64,000 bases of DNA, taken from the NCBI GenBank assembly GCA_963845975.1, contig CAWJUD010000002.1, forward strand, positions 1,860,001 to 1,924,000, written 5' to 3'. The notes beneath the pieces were generated by a model that was given only the letters and a program-made list of their open reading frames with translations, did not search any database and was not told where the DNA came from. Source of the DNA: JBEKIK01 sp963845975. Lineage in GTDB: Bacteria > Planctomycetota > Planctomycetia > Pirellulales > Thermoguttaceae. Position 1 is the stretch's first letter; every line of letters begins with the position of its first letter. The translations under genes and the position numbers were made by a program. Of this stretch, positions 17,527-27,690 are shown piece by piece.

Positions 17527-18005
17527 TGTCCACGCAACTCCATCAAATGTCGAAGCGGTCTTTATACATGCTCAAACGCGAGTATGGCGGGCCGATCGAC
17601 ATTTACAAACTGATGGATTCGCAAACTGACGTGCGGACTGGGCAGAAGACTGTAACGACCAGTGTGTATCACATCCGTCGCGCGGTCATTCTGCCTGCTG
17701 GTTTCTTGCGGGTAAGGATGCCTTCAATCTCCTCGGCAAATAAGGATTATGTTGCCGGAGGTGCTTACGATTCCAATACACGTGAATTTATTGTGGACCG
17801 CAGGGATGCGCCCGGACTGACAACTCTCACTGCGGATGATTGGATCATTTACAAGGGGCAGAAGTATCAGGTAAGCAAGATGGAGTCCTTCGAGTTTGAT
17901 TCAGGTTGGATTATTACGACCAGTGAATCCGTGGGAGAATCGCCGCAGCAAGTGTTCCACGTCAAGGCGGACAGTCTTCTGTGTTTGACTTCCGAGGTGC
18001 AGTGA
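17526..18005 (+). CDS. Head-closure/connector-like protein
   Basis: 159 aa, mostly beta (DIYKLMDSQTDVRTGQKTV; FIVDRRDAPGLTTLTADDWI; YKGQKYQVSKMESFE). Length, beta content and place between coat and tail tube genes fit head-closure or neck proteins. Overlaps both neighbours by one base, indicating translational coupling. Confidence 0.55.
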   Translation: MSTQLHQMSKRSLYMLKREYGGPIDIYKLMDSQTDVRTGQKTVTTSVYHIRRAVILPAGFLRVRMPSISSANKDYVAGGAYDSNTREFIVDRRDAPGLTTLTADDWIIYKGQKYQVSKMESFEFDSGWIITTSESVGESPQQVFHVKADSLLCLTSEVQ

Positions 18006-18508
18006 TGGCACAAAAGGATTGGGCACGATGGATATTTGCCTCCGTGGCAGATTACCTGAAGCAGGTGGCTGTCGAGCAAAATCTACCCGTGCTTGTGGAA
18101 CATCTTGACGAGCGCACGGAAGCCTTTATGCGGGCGACCGACCGCGCTGAAATCCGCATTACCGGACCTTTCACTCAAGAGTTAAGCAAAAACTACTTTC
18201 GAGTCTACGTCGATGTCAACGTGCTTCTGACCAGCCGATATGACGGCGACTTGAAAAACTCATACGGCATTCTCAAACATGCCGGCGCGTTCCACGAGGC
18301 AATGGATAAGCCCATCGGTATATGGAACTACGGAAATGAACCAGGCGATTACGTCGAAGACCAGCCCGAGACGCATAAGTTCTTGGGTTGTCTCAAGCCT
18401 CGACCTGGGCGGGATGTGCGAGTGTTGAATTTCGGTCAAATTGATCCGGTTGAAAAGATCAAACAAACCGAGATAGACGCCCGCTATGTTATGGAATTAT
18501 CTGAATAG
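18005..18508 (+). CDS. Tail-completion-like protein
   Basis: 167 aa, start at 18005 sharing a base with the previous stop. It contains a mixed alpha/beta core (ITGPFTQELSKNYFRVYVDV) as in phage neck/tail terminator proteins, and stands immediately before the tail tube gene. Family assignment is by position and general shape. Confidence 0.5.
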   Translation: MAQKDWARWIFASVADYLKQVAVEQNLPVLVEHLDERTEAFMRATDRAEIRITGPFTQELSKNYFRVYVDVNVLLTSRYDGDLKNSYGILKHAGAFHEAMDKPIGIWNYGNEPGDYVEDQPETHKFLGCLKPRPGRDVRVLNFGQIDPVEKIKQTEIDARYVMELSE

Positions 18509-18539
18509 AAAAGCCTTTTGACAATGGGAGATAAACGAT

Positions 18540-19283
18540 ATGGGGAGGATCGAATTACGTGATTGCAACGTCTATATCCAAGACGGATTATCCGGTACGG
18601 CCTTGGTGAATGAACCAACCACCGCACCGGCGGTCGGCGATACAGATTTCGACATTGATACAATAGCCTTGAATGCGGCCGATCCTGATCTTGTTCCAAT
18701 TGGCGCTCGTTTTACGATTGCCGGTGAAACTGTAGAGACGGTCCATACAGTCACGGCCCGCACTCCGGCTGGCACCAGTCCAACAACGAATATTGTCTTT
18801 ACCCCCGCCCTGGGCGCTGGCACTTACGCGGATGGGGCCACAGTGACATTTCAATCGCAGCGGATTGAAATAAAGATGGGCGACGGGGATGCAAAGTGGT
18901 CGGAGGCCGATGAGTACAAGTACGACAAGGATCGCGGCCATCTTGATACCGTCCGTAAAGGCGATGATGTGCCGCTGGAACTTTCTTTAAGCGGCGTTTT
19001 TGAGCACATCAAGTCCAAGGCGGGCGAGCCGATTACGCCCATCGAGGCCCTAAAGGGAATTGATGCAGCGAGCGAGTGGGTTTCAACTTCGGTCGCTTCT
19101 TGCGAACCTTATTCGGTGGATATTGTTATCGAGCACAATCCGCCTTGCGGCCCGGCGGGCCAAACTACGTATGTTTTCCCGGATTTCCGCAGTGAGAAAC
19201 GGGATTTCAATATCAAAGATGCAAGCGTCGCGTTTTCCGGCAAGTGCAACGCCGTTGAGCCGATTATCACTCGCGCGGCGTAA
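18540..19283 (+). CDS. Major tail tube protein
   Basis: 247 aa, beta-rich. It begins MGRIELRDCNVYIQDG and ends YVFPDFRSEKRDFNIKDASVAF then SGKCNAVEPI, as in tail tube proteins whose C-terminal strands stack in the tube. A small inserted domain at about residues 25-105 (PAVGDTDFDIDTIALNAAD...) may be an exposed decoration. It directly precedes the tail chaperone and tape measure, the invariant order in siphoviruses. Confidence 0.7.
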   Translation: MGRIELRDCNVYIQDGLSGTALVNEPTTAPAVGDTDFDIDTIALNAADPDLVPIGARFTIAGETVETVHTVTARTPAGTSPTTNIVFTPALGAGTYADGATVTFQSQRIEIKMGDGDAKWSEADEYKYDKDRGHLDTVRKGDDVPLELSLSGVFEHIKSKAGEPITPIEALKGIDAASEWVSTSVASCEPYSVDIVIEHNPPCGPAGQTTYVFPDFRSEKRDFNIKDASVAFSGKCNAVEPIITRAA

Positions 19284-19394
19284 CTCCCAAAAACTCCCTG
19301 AGTTTTAAGCCGGTTATCAGAGTGGTGTCGGGTTAATCTCCGGCATCACTCATGCTTTGCCTTTTCTCTTTCCTTTCTTTAGGAGCCATGCGTT

Positions 19395-19864
19395 ATGAAG
19401 ATTGGTGGAATTGATCCAAAATCATTGCCTGTTGAGGAAATCTTCGTGCTTCCGCGCGGGGACGAGCATCTTGTTTTTGCGCCAGCGGTTTGAAAGACAT
19501 GGAGGAGTTCAAGAAACTCTGCCTTGAGCCGATTCCGCCGCGAAAAACCACCAAGGACGGCGTGGTTGCCGACACAGAAGACCCGGATTATAAGGCCGCT
19601 TTGGCTGGCTATCTGAAGCGTCGGATAGCCTATATCGTTGTTCACTCGCTATTGCCCAGTCAGATCGAGTGGGACACAGTGCGGCTTGACAGTCCCGCGA
19701 CATGGGCCAATTGGGAATCGGACCTCAAGACCGCCGGCCTTTCGGATGTTGAGTGCAATCGCGTTCTCGGGTTGGTGCTGGAGGCGAATTGCCTGGACGA
19801 GGCCAAACTCAAAAAGGCCCGCGAGGTTTTTCTACAAGGGACGCCGAAGGACTCGGCCGCATAG
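19395..19864 (+). CDS. Tail assembly chaperone (gpG-like), frame break near 19473
   Basis: The ATG at 19395 opens MKIGGIDPKSLPVEEIFVL and reaches a stop at 19491 in its own frame, while the sense continues from SGLKDMEEFKKLCLEPIPP in another frame. One extra T in the TTTTT at 19474-19478 joins them (HLVFCASGLKDMEEF). The restored protein (about 156 aa) has the pattern of chaperones that coat the tape measure before tail tube assembly: KKLCLEPIPP, then DPDYKAALAG, then NRVLGLVLEANCLDEAKLKK. It precedes the tape-measure gene. The short reading from 19490 or the internal ATG is less likely. Confidence 0.7.
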
Positions 19865-20061
19865 TCTGGCCGGAGTATCGGACCGGCACGTTTGCCATCT
19901 GGAAGGCGTGTGCTCGGATAGGCATTCGTCCGCCCGGCGTCCCCAAGTGCTGGGATGATTGCGGCGTTCTTACACAAGCCTTGATCCTAGCCTTCGATCA
20001 GACCTGCACGCATGACGAGGATGAGCGCGCGGCTCAGTTGGTTGGGGCACGGATGCCATAG
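19811..20061 (+). CDS. Tail chaperone extension (gpGT-like, -1 frame)
   Basis: A second open frame in the -1 register overlaps the end of the chaperone (open from 19753) and ends at 20061, adding about 80 residues (RIVWPEYRTGTFAIWKACAR; GVPKCWDDCGVLTQALILAF). In long-tailed phages a programmed -1 frameshift makes this minor extended form, which binds the tape measure. The best slippery site is C-AAA-AAG at 19810-19816, non-canonical at its first base. With homopolymer errors elsewhere, a sequencing indel cannot be excluded, but position and architecture favour programmed shifting. Confidence 0.6.
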
Positions 20062-20071
20062 GGAGCAAGCA

Positions 20072-20605
20072 ATGCGACTTACGGCTAAGTTCCAAGTTCC
20101 CAGGGTGAACTTCAATCGCTTTAGGCAGGCCCTTCACGAGAATCTCTCGCAGTCGCTTGCAGAGGCCGCGAAGCAATGGCTTAGTGCAGTCGTACCGGCC
20201 TCCACGATGGAAGGTATTCCCGTGTGGAGCGGGGCGTCGCGGGCTACCTTCTTGCGGTTGGCTAGTTATGTGGAATATGTGTTCGCATTTGCGCCTGTGG
20301 CGGATGCTCCTGATCGAATCGAGTTTGGACTGGCCAATGGCACAGGCACTTTTGAAATGGATGCCGTACAAGGCATATATCGTTTCAGTTATAGCACAAC
20401 GCTTTCACATCTCATTATTAACGAGTATTACAACGCCAACACCTTTATCAATCCTAAGACTGACAAACCGTATTTTCATCTAAAAAGGCCAGGGCCGTAT
20501 CACTTTCAAGAGGCGGGAGAGCGTGCCTTTCGGCAGTTTGCCTCCGGTATCGAATTGCCGGGCTGGCGGTACATCGTGGACACCACGCAACTCAGCGTAG
20601 GGTAA
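20072..20605 (+). CDS. Tail protein of unknown function
   Basis: 177 aa; start at 20072 after GGGAGCAAG, not the longer frame that overlaps the chaperone. Alpha/beta mix with FRQALHENLSQSLAEAAKQW and a C-terminal GWRYIVDTTQLSVG. It lies between chaperone and tape measure, where tail-terminator or HK97-gp10-like proteins occur; that assignment is a guess. Confidence 0.45.
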   Translation: MRLTAKFQVPRVNFNRFRQALHENLSQSLAEAAKQWLSAVVPASTMEGIPVWSGASRATFLRLASYVEYVFAFAPVADAPDRIEFGLANGTGTFEMDAVQGIYRFSYSTTLSHLIINEYYNANTFINPKTDKPYFHLKRPGPYHFQEAGERAFRQFASGIELPGWRYIVDTTQLSVG

Positions 20606-20609
20606 TAGC

Positions 20610-23600
20610 ATGGCCGAAGAAATCAAACAGGTTTTGGGCTTCGATGCGTCGGAAGCGCTCGCCGCTTTGGATAAGCTCGACCAAGCCTTCAGCACCTTCG
20701 GCAACCAACTGACCGCCACGGTCGGTCGGCTCAACTATTTTAATGACAATGCCGGAAAGACGGTCGCGGCGCTGAAGCAAATCGCCAGGGAAGCGGAGTC
20801 AACGTTCGCTCAATTCTCTAAGCTAGGCAATCTTAATTTGGGCGGTTTTGACGATCTCTTGACTGGGAAGGCTTATCGAGGGCAACTACCTACATCCGGT
20901 CTTTTAACGGGCGACGCAGCCTCAAAGCAGTTCGATACTTGGATAGCCAATATTGAAAAAACCGGCAATGCGGCCAAGGCCACTGAACAAGCCCTTGATA
21001 ATGTTGGCAAGACCGGGACTAAGGCCGCGCAAAGTGTAACACTTAGCTGGCAGACCTTTGCGCGGGTCATTGAGACTCAAATGCTCATTCGCGGACTGAA
21101 TATGGTCCGCGATGCGTTCACCGAGTCGTATGATGCTGCGATGGATTTTTCCAAGCAGGTGAGCGAGATTCGCGCTATCGACCCCGGTCGCAATTTCGCA
21201 CAAATCGCCGCCGACATCCGGCAGCTTTCGGACAGCTTCAATCAGCCCCTTTCGCGTGTAGCCGAGGCTCAGTACCAGACGATTTCCGACCAGTTTGTCA
21301 CCGCCGCCGATCGCGCAAACATTCTTACGGCCGCCAATTTACTGGCCAAGACCAGCAATCAGGATTTAGCCGACTCCGCGATGCTTTTGACCGGGGCCTT
21401 GAATGCCTATGGCGAGTCGTCCGACATGGCCGGGCTGGCGCCGCCCAATTCTTTACGACTATTGAATTGGGTCGTTTGCGAATGGGCGAGTTGGGCACTG
21501 CGCTTGGCCGCGTTCAGTCCATCGGACATGAATTGGGCGTCAGTATGGAGGAACTGGACGCTTCACTCGTTGCGATAACCATTGGCGGTGTTAAAGCTAA
21601 TGAAGCCGCCACGCAATTGCGCGGCGTAATGACTGCGTTACTAAAGCCTTCGGACGGGATGAAGCAGGCGTTCCGCCAGATCGGCGTTGATTCGGGCGAG
21701 GCTGCGATTGCCACATGGGGCTTTAAGGGCACTTTAGAGCAGTTACAAAAGACTACTGATGGCTCGGCCACGGCGATGGCCACCATGTTCCAGAATGTGC
21801 GGGGCCTGGCAGGCGCATTGCGATTGGCCGAGTCAGGGGCGCAAAAATACGACGAGGCGATGCGGAAGCTCAGTGAGGTCGATCAGGCTACGCTCAGTAA
21901 GAAGTTTGAAGAATTTACATCGACCGACGCCGAAAAGCTGACCAAGGAACTCAATAAAATCAGCAACTTCTTTACCGTGGAGTTCGGGGCCAACATAGTC
22001 AAATCCCTCGAACAAATTATAAATCTATTCGGCGGCGGGGATGGACTGGTTTCCGTGTTGCGGGCGCTGTCGGATCAAGTCGGTTTAGCAACCATCAGTT
22101 TAGGCTCGCTGGGTTTGATATTGGTCGGTTCCGCCGCACACGCGAAATTGGCGGCGTTGGAGATCGGCGGCTTGAATTCCGCTCTTCTGCTTCTCGCCGG
22201 ATTGCCTGCGGCAAAGGCCCTGGGAGAAATGCTGGGCGATTGGATTTCCAAAAAGATCGCCCAGCCTTATGACGAAATCCGCCGGCAAACACAACAAGAG
22301 TTGGATGTCCGTAAGCAAGAAACCGAGGCGGCAATTCGTGAGAATGAGCGCAAGAACGATGAAGTTATCAAGGGCCTGCGGCAATACGTGGCCGAGTCCA
22401 ATAAACTCTATCTGCAAGATGCTGAGAATTTTAAGACTGCTGTGAAGATAGAAGAGCAGGTCATCAAAATGGCCTTTGACCGCATCATGCAGTCGCGCCA
22501 GAAGATGACGCAAGAATTGTTCTCGGCTGCGGAAGAGGCTGCAAAGAAGGCCGCTGAGATTCCACAACAAATAGCCGCCATCCAGCAACAAATAGCCGAT
22601 CGCAGTTTTACAAACCTAACGCAACGATTCGATCCTTATTCGCAGTTTACTCGTTTCAGGGACCAGGCGGAAAAACTTGCCTCCGATGCGGCGAAACTCC
22701 AAGGCGCGGCCAAGGACGCCGGTGAAGAGAAACTGGCCGATGCCGCTTGGAAACGTGCGGATGCTTATGCCAAGCTGGCTGAACAGGCAGCCAAGCAGAT
22801 CGGCAGCTATGCTTTACACCGGCAAGCCGAGCAGATGCTTCTTGATCTGGATAACAAGCGGATTAGTGCCCTCAAACAGCAAATGGCAACTCAACAGCAA
22901 GTCGCCAAGGAAGCGGAGGCAAGGGCGCAACAGGCCGAACAGCATAACCTCGAACTGGAGGAAATGCGCAAGGCCATTGAAGAGAAGCTCAAGACCACAG
23001 CGAAGGACGCCGAGGGTGGGGTGAGTTTTAAGGGCAAGGATGAACTCAAAAAGGACTTGACTGACGCCGAGGGGATGATCGAAGAGTTTGCCGACAAACT
23101 CCGGCAATACAACAAGGAAGATTTTATAAAGAATTTTCTGGGCGACCCCAAGGCGTTCGAGTCGCTCAAGCGCGAGGCGGAGCGGCAATTGGCCGGCATG
23201 GACCTCAAAATGATTGAGGTTGCCCCCGAGGCGATCGCCGGCATGTACGATGCGCTCCAGCAAAGTCTTGACCGCATGAAGCTGGAAGTCCCCGTGCTGG
23301 CCAGGATTGAGAAGTTCACGGGAAAGGAGATCGTCTCTAACGGTCTACAAGAGGTACTCAATGATTTTGAAAAGCAGTGGAATGACATTACCAACCGCAA
23401 CATTCGCGCACCTCAACTTAATGCCGACATGATGGCCGTTAAGGATCAGTTCGACCAGGCACGCAAGGCGGCGGGGGCGGATCGACCGACTGACAAGGCC
23501 AAAGGCGACGTTCAGAATATTCTTTCGGAATTGGATCAGATTCGCCAAAAGGGCGTCATCACCGACCAAGATATTCTCAAACTTAAACAGGATTTGCAAA

Positions 23601-24357
23601 GCATTGATTTCACACATGCGTTCGGCGCTGGCACGGCGGCGGAGTCGTTTCCCTTCTCGCAGCAATTAAAGAATATGATCGACGCCCTGGGGAAGATGCG
23701 CGAATTGCAACAACAGATGCGAGAGAACGCCACTTTTAAGGAGGGATACAAGGATTCTGGGGAAATACAGTCCATCAATCAGCAAATCAATGCCCTGCAA
23801 AACAAAAAGCAGCAAATCCAAGAGGCCACTCAAAAAACACAAGAAGAAAAAGGCGCGGCCGATCAAGTAAAAGGCGCTATTGATAATCAGACTTCCAGCG
23901 CTAACGGCGGGATTGGCGCTGTCGCTGCGTTAGCGGCGGCATGGAGCAATGTAGCCCAGGCCGCGTGGGATGCCGCCGCTGCTGCGGTCGCCGCATCACT
24001 GGCCAGCAGCAGTACGAGCGGCGAAGCGGAAGGAGCGGCTCTCGGCGGGCTGATGCGCCGCTTTGATCGGGGCGGTTTTGCTCAGCGTGGAACCGATACG
24101 ATTCCCGCCATGCTCAGCCCCGGCGAATTCGTCGTAAATTCCCGCGCCACTCAGCGGTGGTACTCTCAGCTTGTCGCCATGAACGCGGGGCTTTCACCGT
24201 CGCGTTTTGCCGGGGGCGGCCAGGTGACAAACGCAGGGATCATGGGCGACGTGACGGTCAATGTCAATGGGCGCAGCAGCCACGTGAAACCGCCCGTGAA
24301 GTAATCGCCGCCATAAATCGTGAAGTCCGGCGCGGCACCGGCACGTTGCGGAACTAA
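20610..24357 (+). CDS. Tape measure protein with two frame breaks
   Basis: The longest gene. Start at 20610 (MAEEIKQVLGFDASEALAAL). The first frame is sensible until SSDMA and then turns to nonsense at about 21432; in the next frame the text resumes as GAGAAQFFTTIELGRLRMG, requiring one G added to GGG at 21432-21434. A second break near 24284 (CC to CCC) restores the end PRETAREVIAAINREVRRGT up to the stop at 24355-24357. The joined product (about 1249 aa) has phage TMP hallmarks: long helices, a TP901-like core (ANEAATQLRGVMTALLKPSD), two hydrophobic segments, Gln/Lys-rich coiled coils, and FDRGGFAQRGTDTIPAMLSP near the end. It sets tail length and is injected with DNA. Confidence 0.8.
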
Positions 24358-24432
24358 TGAAAGTAATCGTTCTTTTCTCTTGGGCTGTGGATTTCTTCAC
24401 GCCCAGGTTCATTATCTGTGAGGAAATATCCC

Positions 24433-24984
24433 ATGAAAGATTGTCTGTCGTTGTCTGATGGCGGCGCTTCCGCCGTGGATAAATCTAACAATGAACTGCA
24501 AAGCGATTTTCGCCCAACGGGCCTATTTAGGATCGAGCACATTCGTGACGGAAAGGTCATCGCTCAGTTTGACGTGCCTAATGGCATCGTCGATGTTGGG
24601 CTGAATCACATTCTTGAAACCGAGTTTCACAGCGGCGCTCAGATCACCACTTGGTACATTGGCTTGGTGGATAATGCCGGATTTTCGGCGTTCGCCAATT
24701 CCGATACTATGTCAAGTCACGCTGGTTGGACGGAATCAACAGTTTACAGCAATGCAACTCGTCCGCAGTGGATTTGTGGCGCGGCATCTGGTCGTCAGAT
24801 TACCAATTCAACTACCGTGGACTTCAATATCAACGCCACGGCCACGATCAAGGGGCTGTTCATCACCAGCAACAATACGAAGAGTGGGACTTCCGGCACT
24901 CTTTGGTCCACCGGTGCGTTCGGCACCACCCAGCCGGTCAATAACGGCGACACGCTCAAAGTGACCTACACCGTAAACGGTTAG
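24433..24984 (+). CDS. Tail-tip/fibre protein
   Basis: 183 aa from the ATG at 24433 (SD GAGGAAAT). WYIGLVDNAGFSAFANSDTM and SHAGWTESTVYSNATRPQW follow a pattern common in small phage virion proteins located after the tape measure. The rest is Thr/Asn-rich beta sequence. Probably a tail fibre or tip component. Confidence 0.5.
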   Translation: MKDCLSLSDGGASAVDKSNNELQSDFRPTGLFRIEHIRDGKVIAQFDVPNGIVDVGLNHILETEFHSGAQITTWYIGLVDNAGFSAFANSDTMSSHAGWTESTVYSNATRPQWICGAASGRQITNSTTVDFNINATATIKGLFITSNNTKSGTSGTLWSTGAFGTTQPVNNGDTLKVTYTVNG

Positions 24985-25050
24985 CATTTCTTCTCTCTTA
25001 TGATCGACTTGACGGGCGCGATTATGCACGTCTGGACTTGGAGCATTGCT

Positions 25051-26100
25051 ATGGCCTTACTTTGGATAGATGGTTTCGATAACTATGGAACGACGATCGG
25101 TGCGAGTCCGTCACCATCTGGTGTGTTCAGTCGTAAATATGCCGTGGCCGACATGTCTAATAGTGTCTATATAAGAAATGGCCGACTAGGCGGATATGCT
25201 ATACAACTGATGTATGATGCCACACGCTATTTTTCACCCGGTGACATTACAACAAACGCAATGATTGTGGTGGGGTGTGCAATAAAGTTTGAAACTTCTT
25301 GGCCTACTTCTTCAATACAATTTATGGCGTTTTATGACGGTTCTACGAAAGGGATGAATGTACAGATAACCCCTACAGGACAACTCGCTGTGTACAGAGG
25401 ATCGACATTATTAGGCACAACTACCGATGCTGGAATAATGGCTGGTGTGTGGTTTTATCTGGAATTTAAAGTAGTTTGTAATTCAACAACGGGCAGTTAT
25501 GAACTGCGGATAGGAGGAGTTAATAAATTGACCGCTTCCGGTGTTAATACTAAAGCTGGTACTCACGATTATCATACTACTTTTAGATTCACTGGTACAT
25601 CTGTGGCAGGTGGAAGTGCGGTTCAAGTTGACGATTTATATTGCGTGGATAGTTCCGGTTCAATCAATAATGATTTCTTGGGTAATATGCGAGTTGTCAC
25701 GATTCGACCTGATGCAGCAGGCGATTCCACTCAATTTACGCCTGACAGCGGAAGTAATTATGCCAGGGTGAATGAACAGGTTTGTGGAGACGACAGCAAT
25801 TATGTAGAAGCGTCAATTTCTGGTTACAAAGATTTATATAACTATGAAGCACTTTCAGGTATTACTTCTGATATAAAAGGCATCATGGTTAATACAGATT
25901 GCCGGGAATCAGATGCTACTAGTTACAGTTTAATAACAGTATGTAAATCTGGAGTGACGGAAAGTGATAATACAGCACAGTTGATCGGATCATCTTCCTA
26001 TATTACACGTAGACGCCTCCTAGAAACTGACCCAAATACATCAGCCGCCTGGACAAAAAATAATTTGGATGCGGCCCAATTTGGCGTGAAGGTGGCGTAA
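25051..26100 (+). CDS. Tail protein with LamG/concanavalin-like fold
   Basis: 349 aa; ATG at 25051 follows GGAGCATT, so the start at 25000 is rejected. WIDGFDNYGTTIGASPSPSG, WFYLEFKVVCNSTTGSYELR and VQVDDLYCVDSSG are typical of LamG-like beta-sandwich virion proteins that bind host glycans or pad the tail tip. Overlaps the next start by one base (TAATG). Confidence 0.55.
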   Translation: MALLWIDGFDNYGTTIGASPSPSGVFSRKYAVADMSNSVYIRNGRLGGYAIQLMYDATRYFSPGDITTNAMIVVGCAIKFETSWPTSSIQFMAFYDGSTKGMNVQITPTGQLAVYRGSTLLGTTTDAGIMAGVWFYLEFKVVCNSTTGSYELRIGGVNKLTASGVNTKAGTHDYHTTFRFTGTSVAGGSAVQVDDLYCVDSSGSINNDFLGNMRVVTIRPDAAGDSTQFTPDSGSNYARVNEQVCGDDSNYVEASISGYKDLYNYEALSGITSDIKGIMVNTDCRESDATSYSLITVCKSGVTESDNTAQLIGSSSYITRRRLLETDPNTSAAWTKNNLDAAQFGVKVA

Positions 26101-27272
26101 TGACGCTTCGTGTTACTCGCCAATACGTTGATGTACTTGGTCGCGGTGATGGAAAGGCCCGGGTAACAAGACAATATATAGACGTTTTAGGTGATGCGTC
26201 AATCTACGGAGCAGCCACCGACTCGCTTGTTTTATCGCAAACCGCCGACGCTTTTGTAGTCCATGCCGGCGGTCAAGAGTTTTTGCAATCCGTTGCGGAT
26301 ACGATCTTATTTAGCGATGCGGCCGAATGCCAAAAAGCCATCGAGGTTTCTGTCAGCCAGGAACTCAGTATTTCTGACGCGATAGGACTGGTTAAGGAAA
26401 AACATGTTTCGGTCATTCAATCACTGGGAATTGTTGATTCAATAGACGTTCGCGGTCCAATTTATCTTGCCGTCGTGCATCGTCTTCAATTTGAGGAGCC
26501 GTTTACAGAGCATCTTAGCACGATCAACGTAGCTGTCGAGGATAGACTTGCCTTTTCGGATCGCGTTGGCCGCGTCATCCATGTCTCGGTGAGCGACACA
26601 TTGGCCTTAAATCATGCGGGAATTAAAGTAAATGGGGTAAACAGTACGTTATCGCTTGCTCAGACAATACTTGTCGGCAAGGGAAGGCAAGTCGTAAGCA
26701 CCTTGGCTCTTACAGATGAAATATCGCTTAAAGGAGTTTATTTTCGTGGCTTAACGGATGGCTTGAATTTAAGGCATTCCAGCACCTATGAGTTAGTCGG
26801 CCCCACATGTATTGCTCGACAATATCAGCCATTTGTCGGTTTCAGTACGGATACGGAGATTGGTTTGCCTGATGTTTCACCGCCATCCCTGGCGGCTTCC
26901 ACTCTCACGCTCACTTATCCCTTTGCATTACCTACACTCACGGTGGTACTCAGAAATCCAGAATTTGCCAATAAGGACAGTCTCGGTTTTAATCGTGTCA
27001 ATCGGCAGACGCGGGGCGGCACACTCATAGTCTATGCGGATCAGAATTGGCCAAAGAGCCAAAAACTTTACATTGAAGTCCGTTGCCTCAAAGCGTCACA
27101 AGCATCCGATCTTGTGGAGTTTCTCACCCAATCGCTCGGCAAGGAAATCGGCCTTCTGGATCACGAGCACCGGCAGTGGCGGGGAATTATTACCAACCCG
27201 GATACCGCAATCGCCAACCCGGAGCAAGGCGATTACACCGCGTCCATTGAATTCGAGGGCCAGCCATGCTGA
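26100..27272 (+). CDS. Tail fibre-like protein with internal repeats
   Basis: 390 aa. It opens with two copies of RVTRQY[VI]DVLG (residues 4-14 and 21-31), then a run of about seven imperfect 25-35-residue repeats built on V-x-x-x-L-x-[FL]-x-[DH/Q]-x (VADTILFSDAAE; VSQELSISDAIG; VEDRLAFSDRVG; VSDTLALNHAG). The C-terminal about 130 residues are a separate beta domain (LTVVLRNPEFANKDSLGFNR...). Repeats suggest a fibrous stalk. Overlaps the following gene by 7 nt. Confidence 0.55.
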   Translation: MTLRVTRQYVDVLGRGDGKARVTRQYIDVLGDASIYGAATDSLVLSQTADAFVVHAGGQEFLQSVADTILFSDAAECQKAIEVSVSQELSISDAIGLVKEKHVSVIQSLGIVDSIDVRGPIYLAVVHRLQFEEPFTEHLSTINVAVEDRLAFSDRVGRVIHVSVSDTLALNHAGIKVNGVNSTLSLAQTILVGKGRQVVSTLALTDEISLKGVYFRGLTDGLNLRHSSTYELVGPTCIARQYQPFVGFSTDTEIGLPDVSPPSLAASTLTLTYPFALPTLTVVLRNPEFANKDSLGFNRVNRQTRGGTLIVYADQNWPKSQKLYIEVRCLKASQASDLVEFLTQSLGKEIGLLDHEHRQWRGIITNPDTAIANPEQGDYTASIEFEGQPC

Positions 27273-27676
27273 TTCTCCAAGCCCCTCTGCCAGGATTAAC
27301 CACCACGACCATCCTGCCAAATCCGCAGTTCAACGACGCCCAGGCGAAGCAACATAATATTACTGTCAAGCGGGCGATGGACGGCACGCGATACACTTAC
27401 GTCCACACCACTGACAATAGGCACAAATTGACCTATCAAATCAACATGTCCCGCCTAAAGGCCCTCGAATTGCGGGCCTTCGTCCAGGCGTATTATCGCT
27501 CGCAGATTCGCTTGACCAATCACAAGGGCGAGGTCTGGCGGGTCTGGCTGGTCAACAATCCCTTTGAGTTTGAAACCCTCGAAAAGGCCGGTGGTCAACC
27601 CGGCGGCGAACTGGTGACTTTGACTATTGAGTGTGAAGGCTTTTTGATGTCCGCCCCAGCCTTGCCCAATTGCTAG
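27266..27676 (+). CDS. Distal/minor tail protein
   Basis: 136 aa, beta-rich (YTYVHTTDNRHKLTYQINMS; LTNHKGEVWRVWLVNNPFEF). It resembles the C-terminal domain of the preceding protein in general style and lies just upstream of the baseplate hub gene. Likely a tail-tip component. Confidence 0.5.
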   Translation: MLILQAPLPGLTTTTILPNPQFNDAQAKQHNITVKRAMDGTRYTYVHTTDNRHKLTYQINMSRLKALELRAFVQAYYRSQIRLTNHKGEVWRVWLVNNPFEFETLEKAGGQPGGELVTLTIECEGFLMSAPALPNC

Positions 27677-27690
27677 TGGAGTTTTAGTCC

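Noticed and set aside
24157..24357. Separate small gene at the end of the tape measure
   Set aside because: Its first half is a shadow of the tape measure; only the last about 25 codons are real and are better read as the tape-measure C-terminus after a one-base break.
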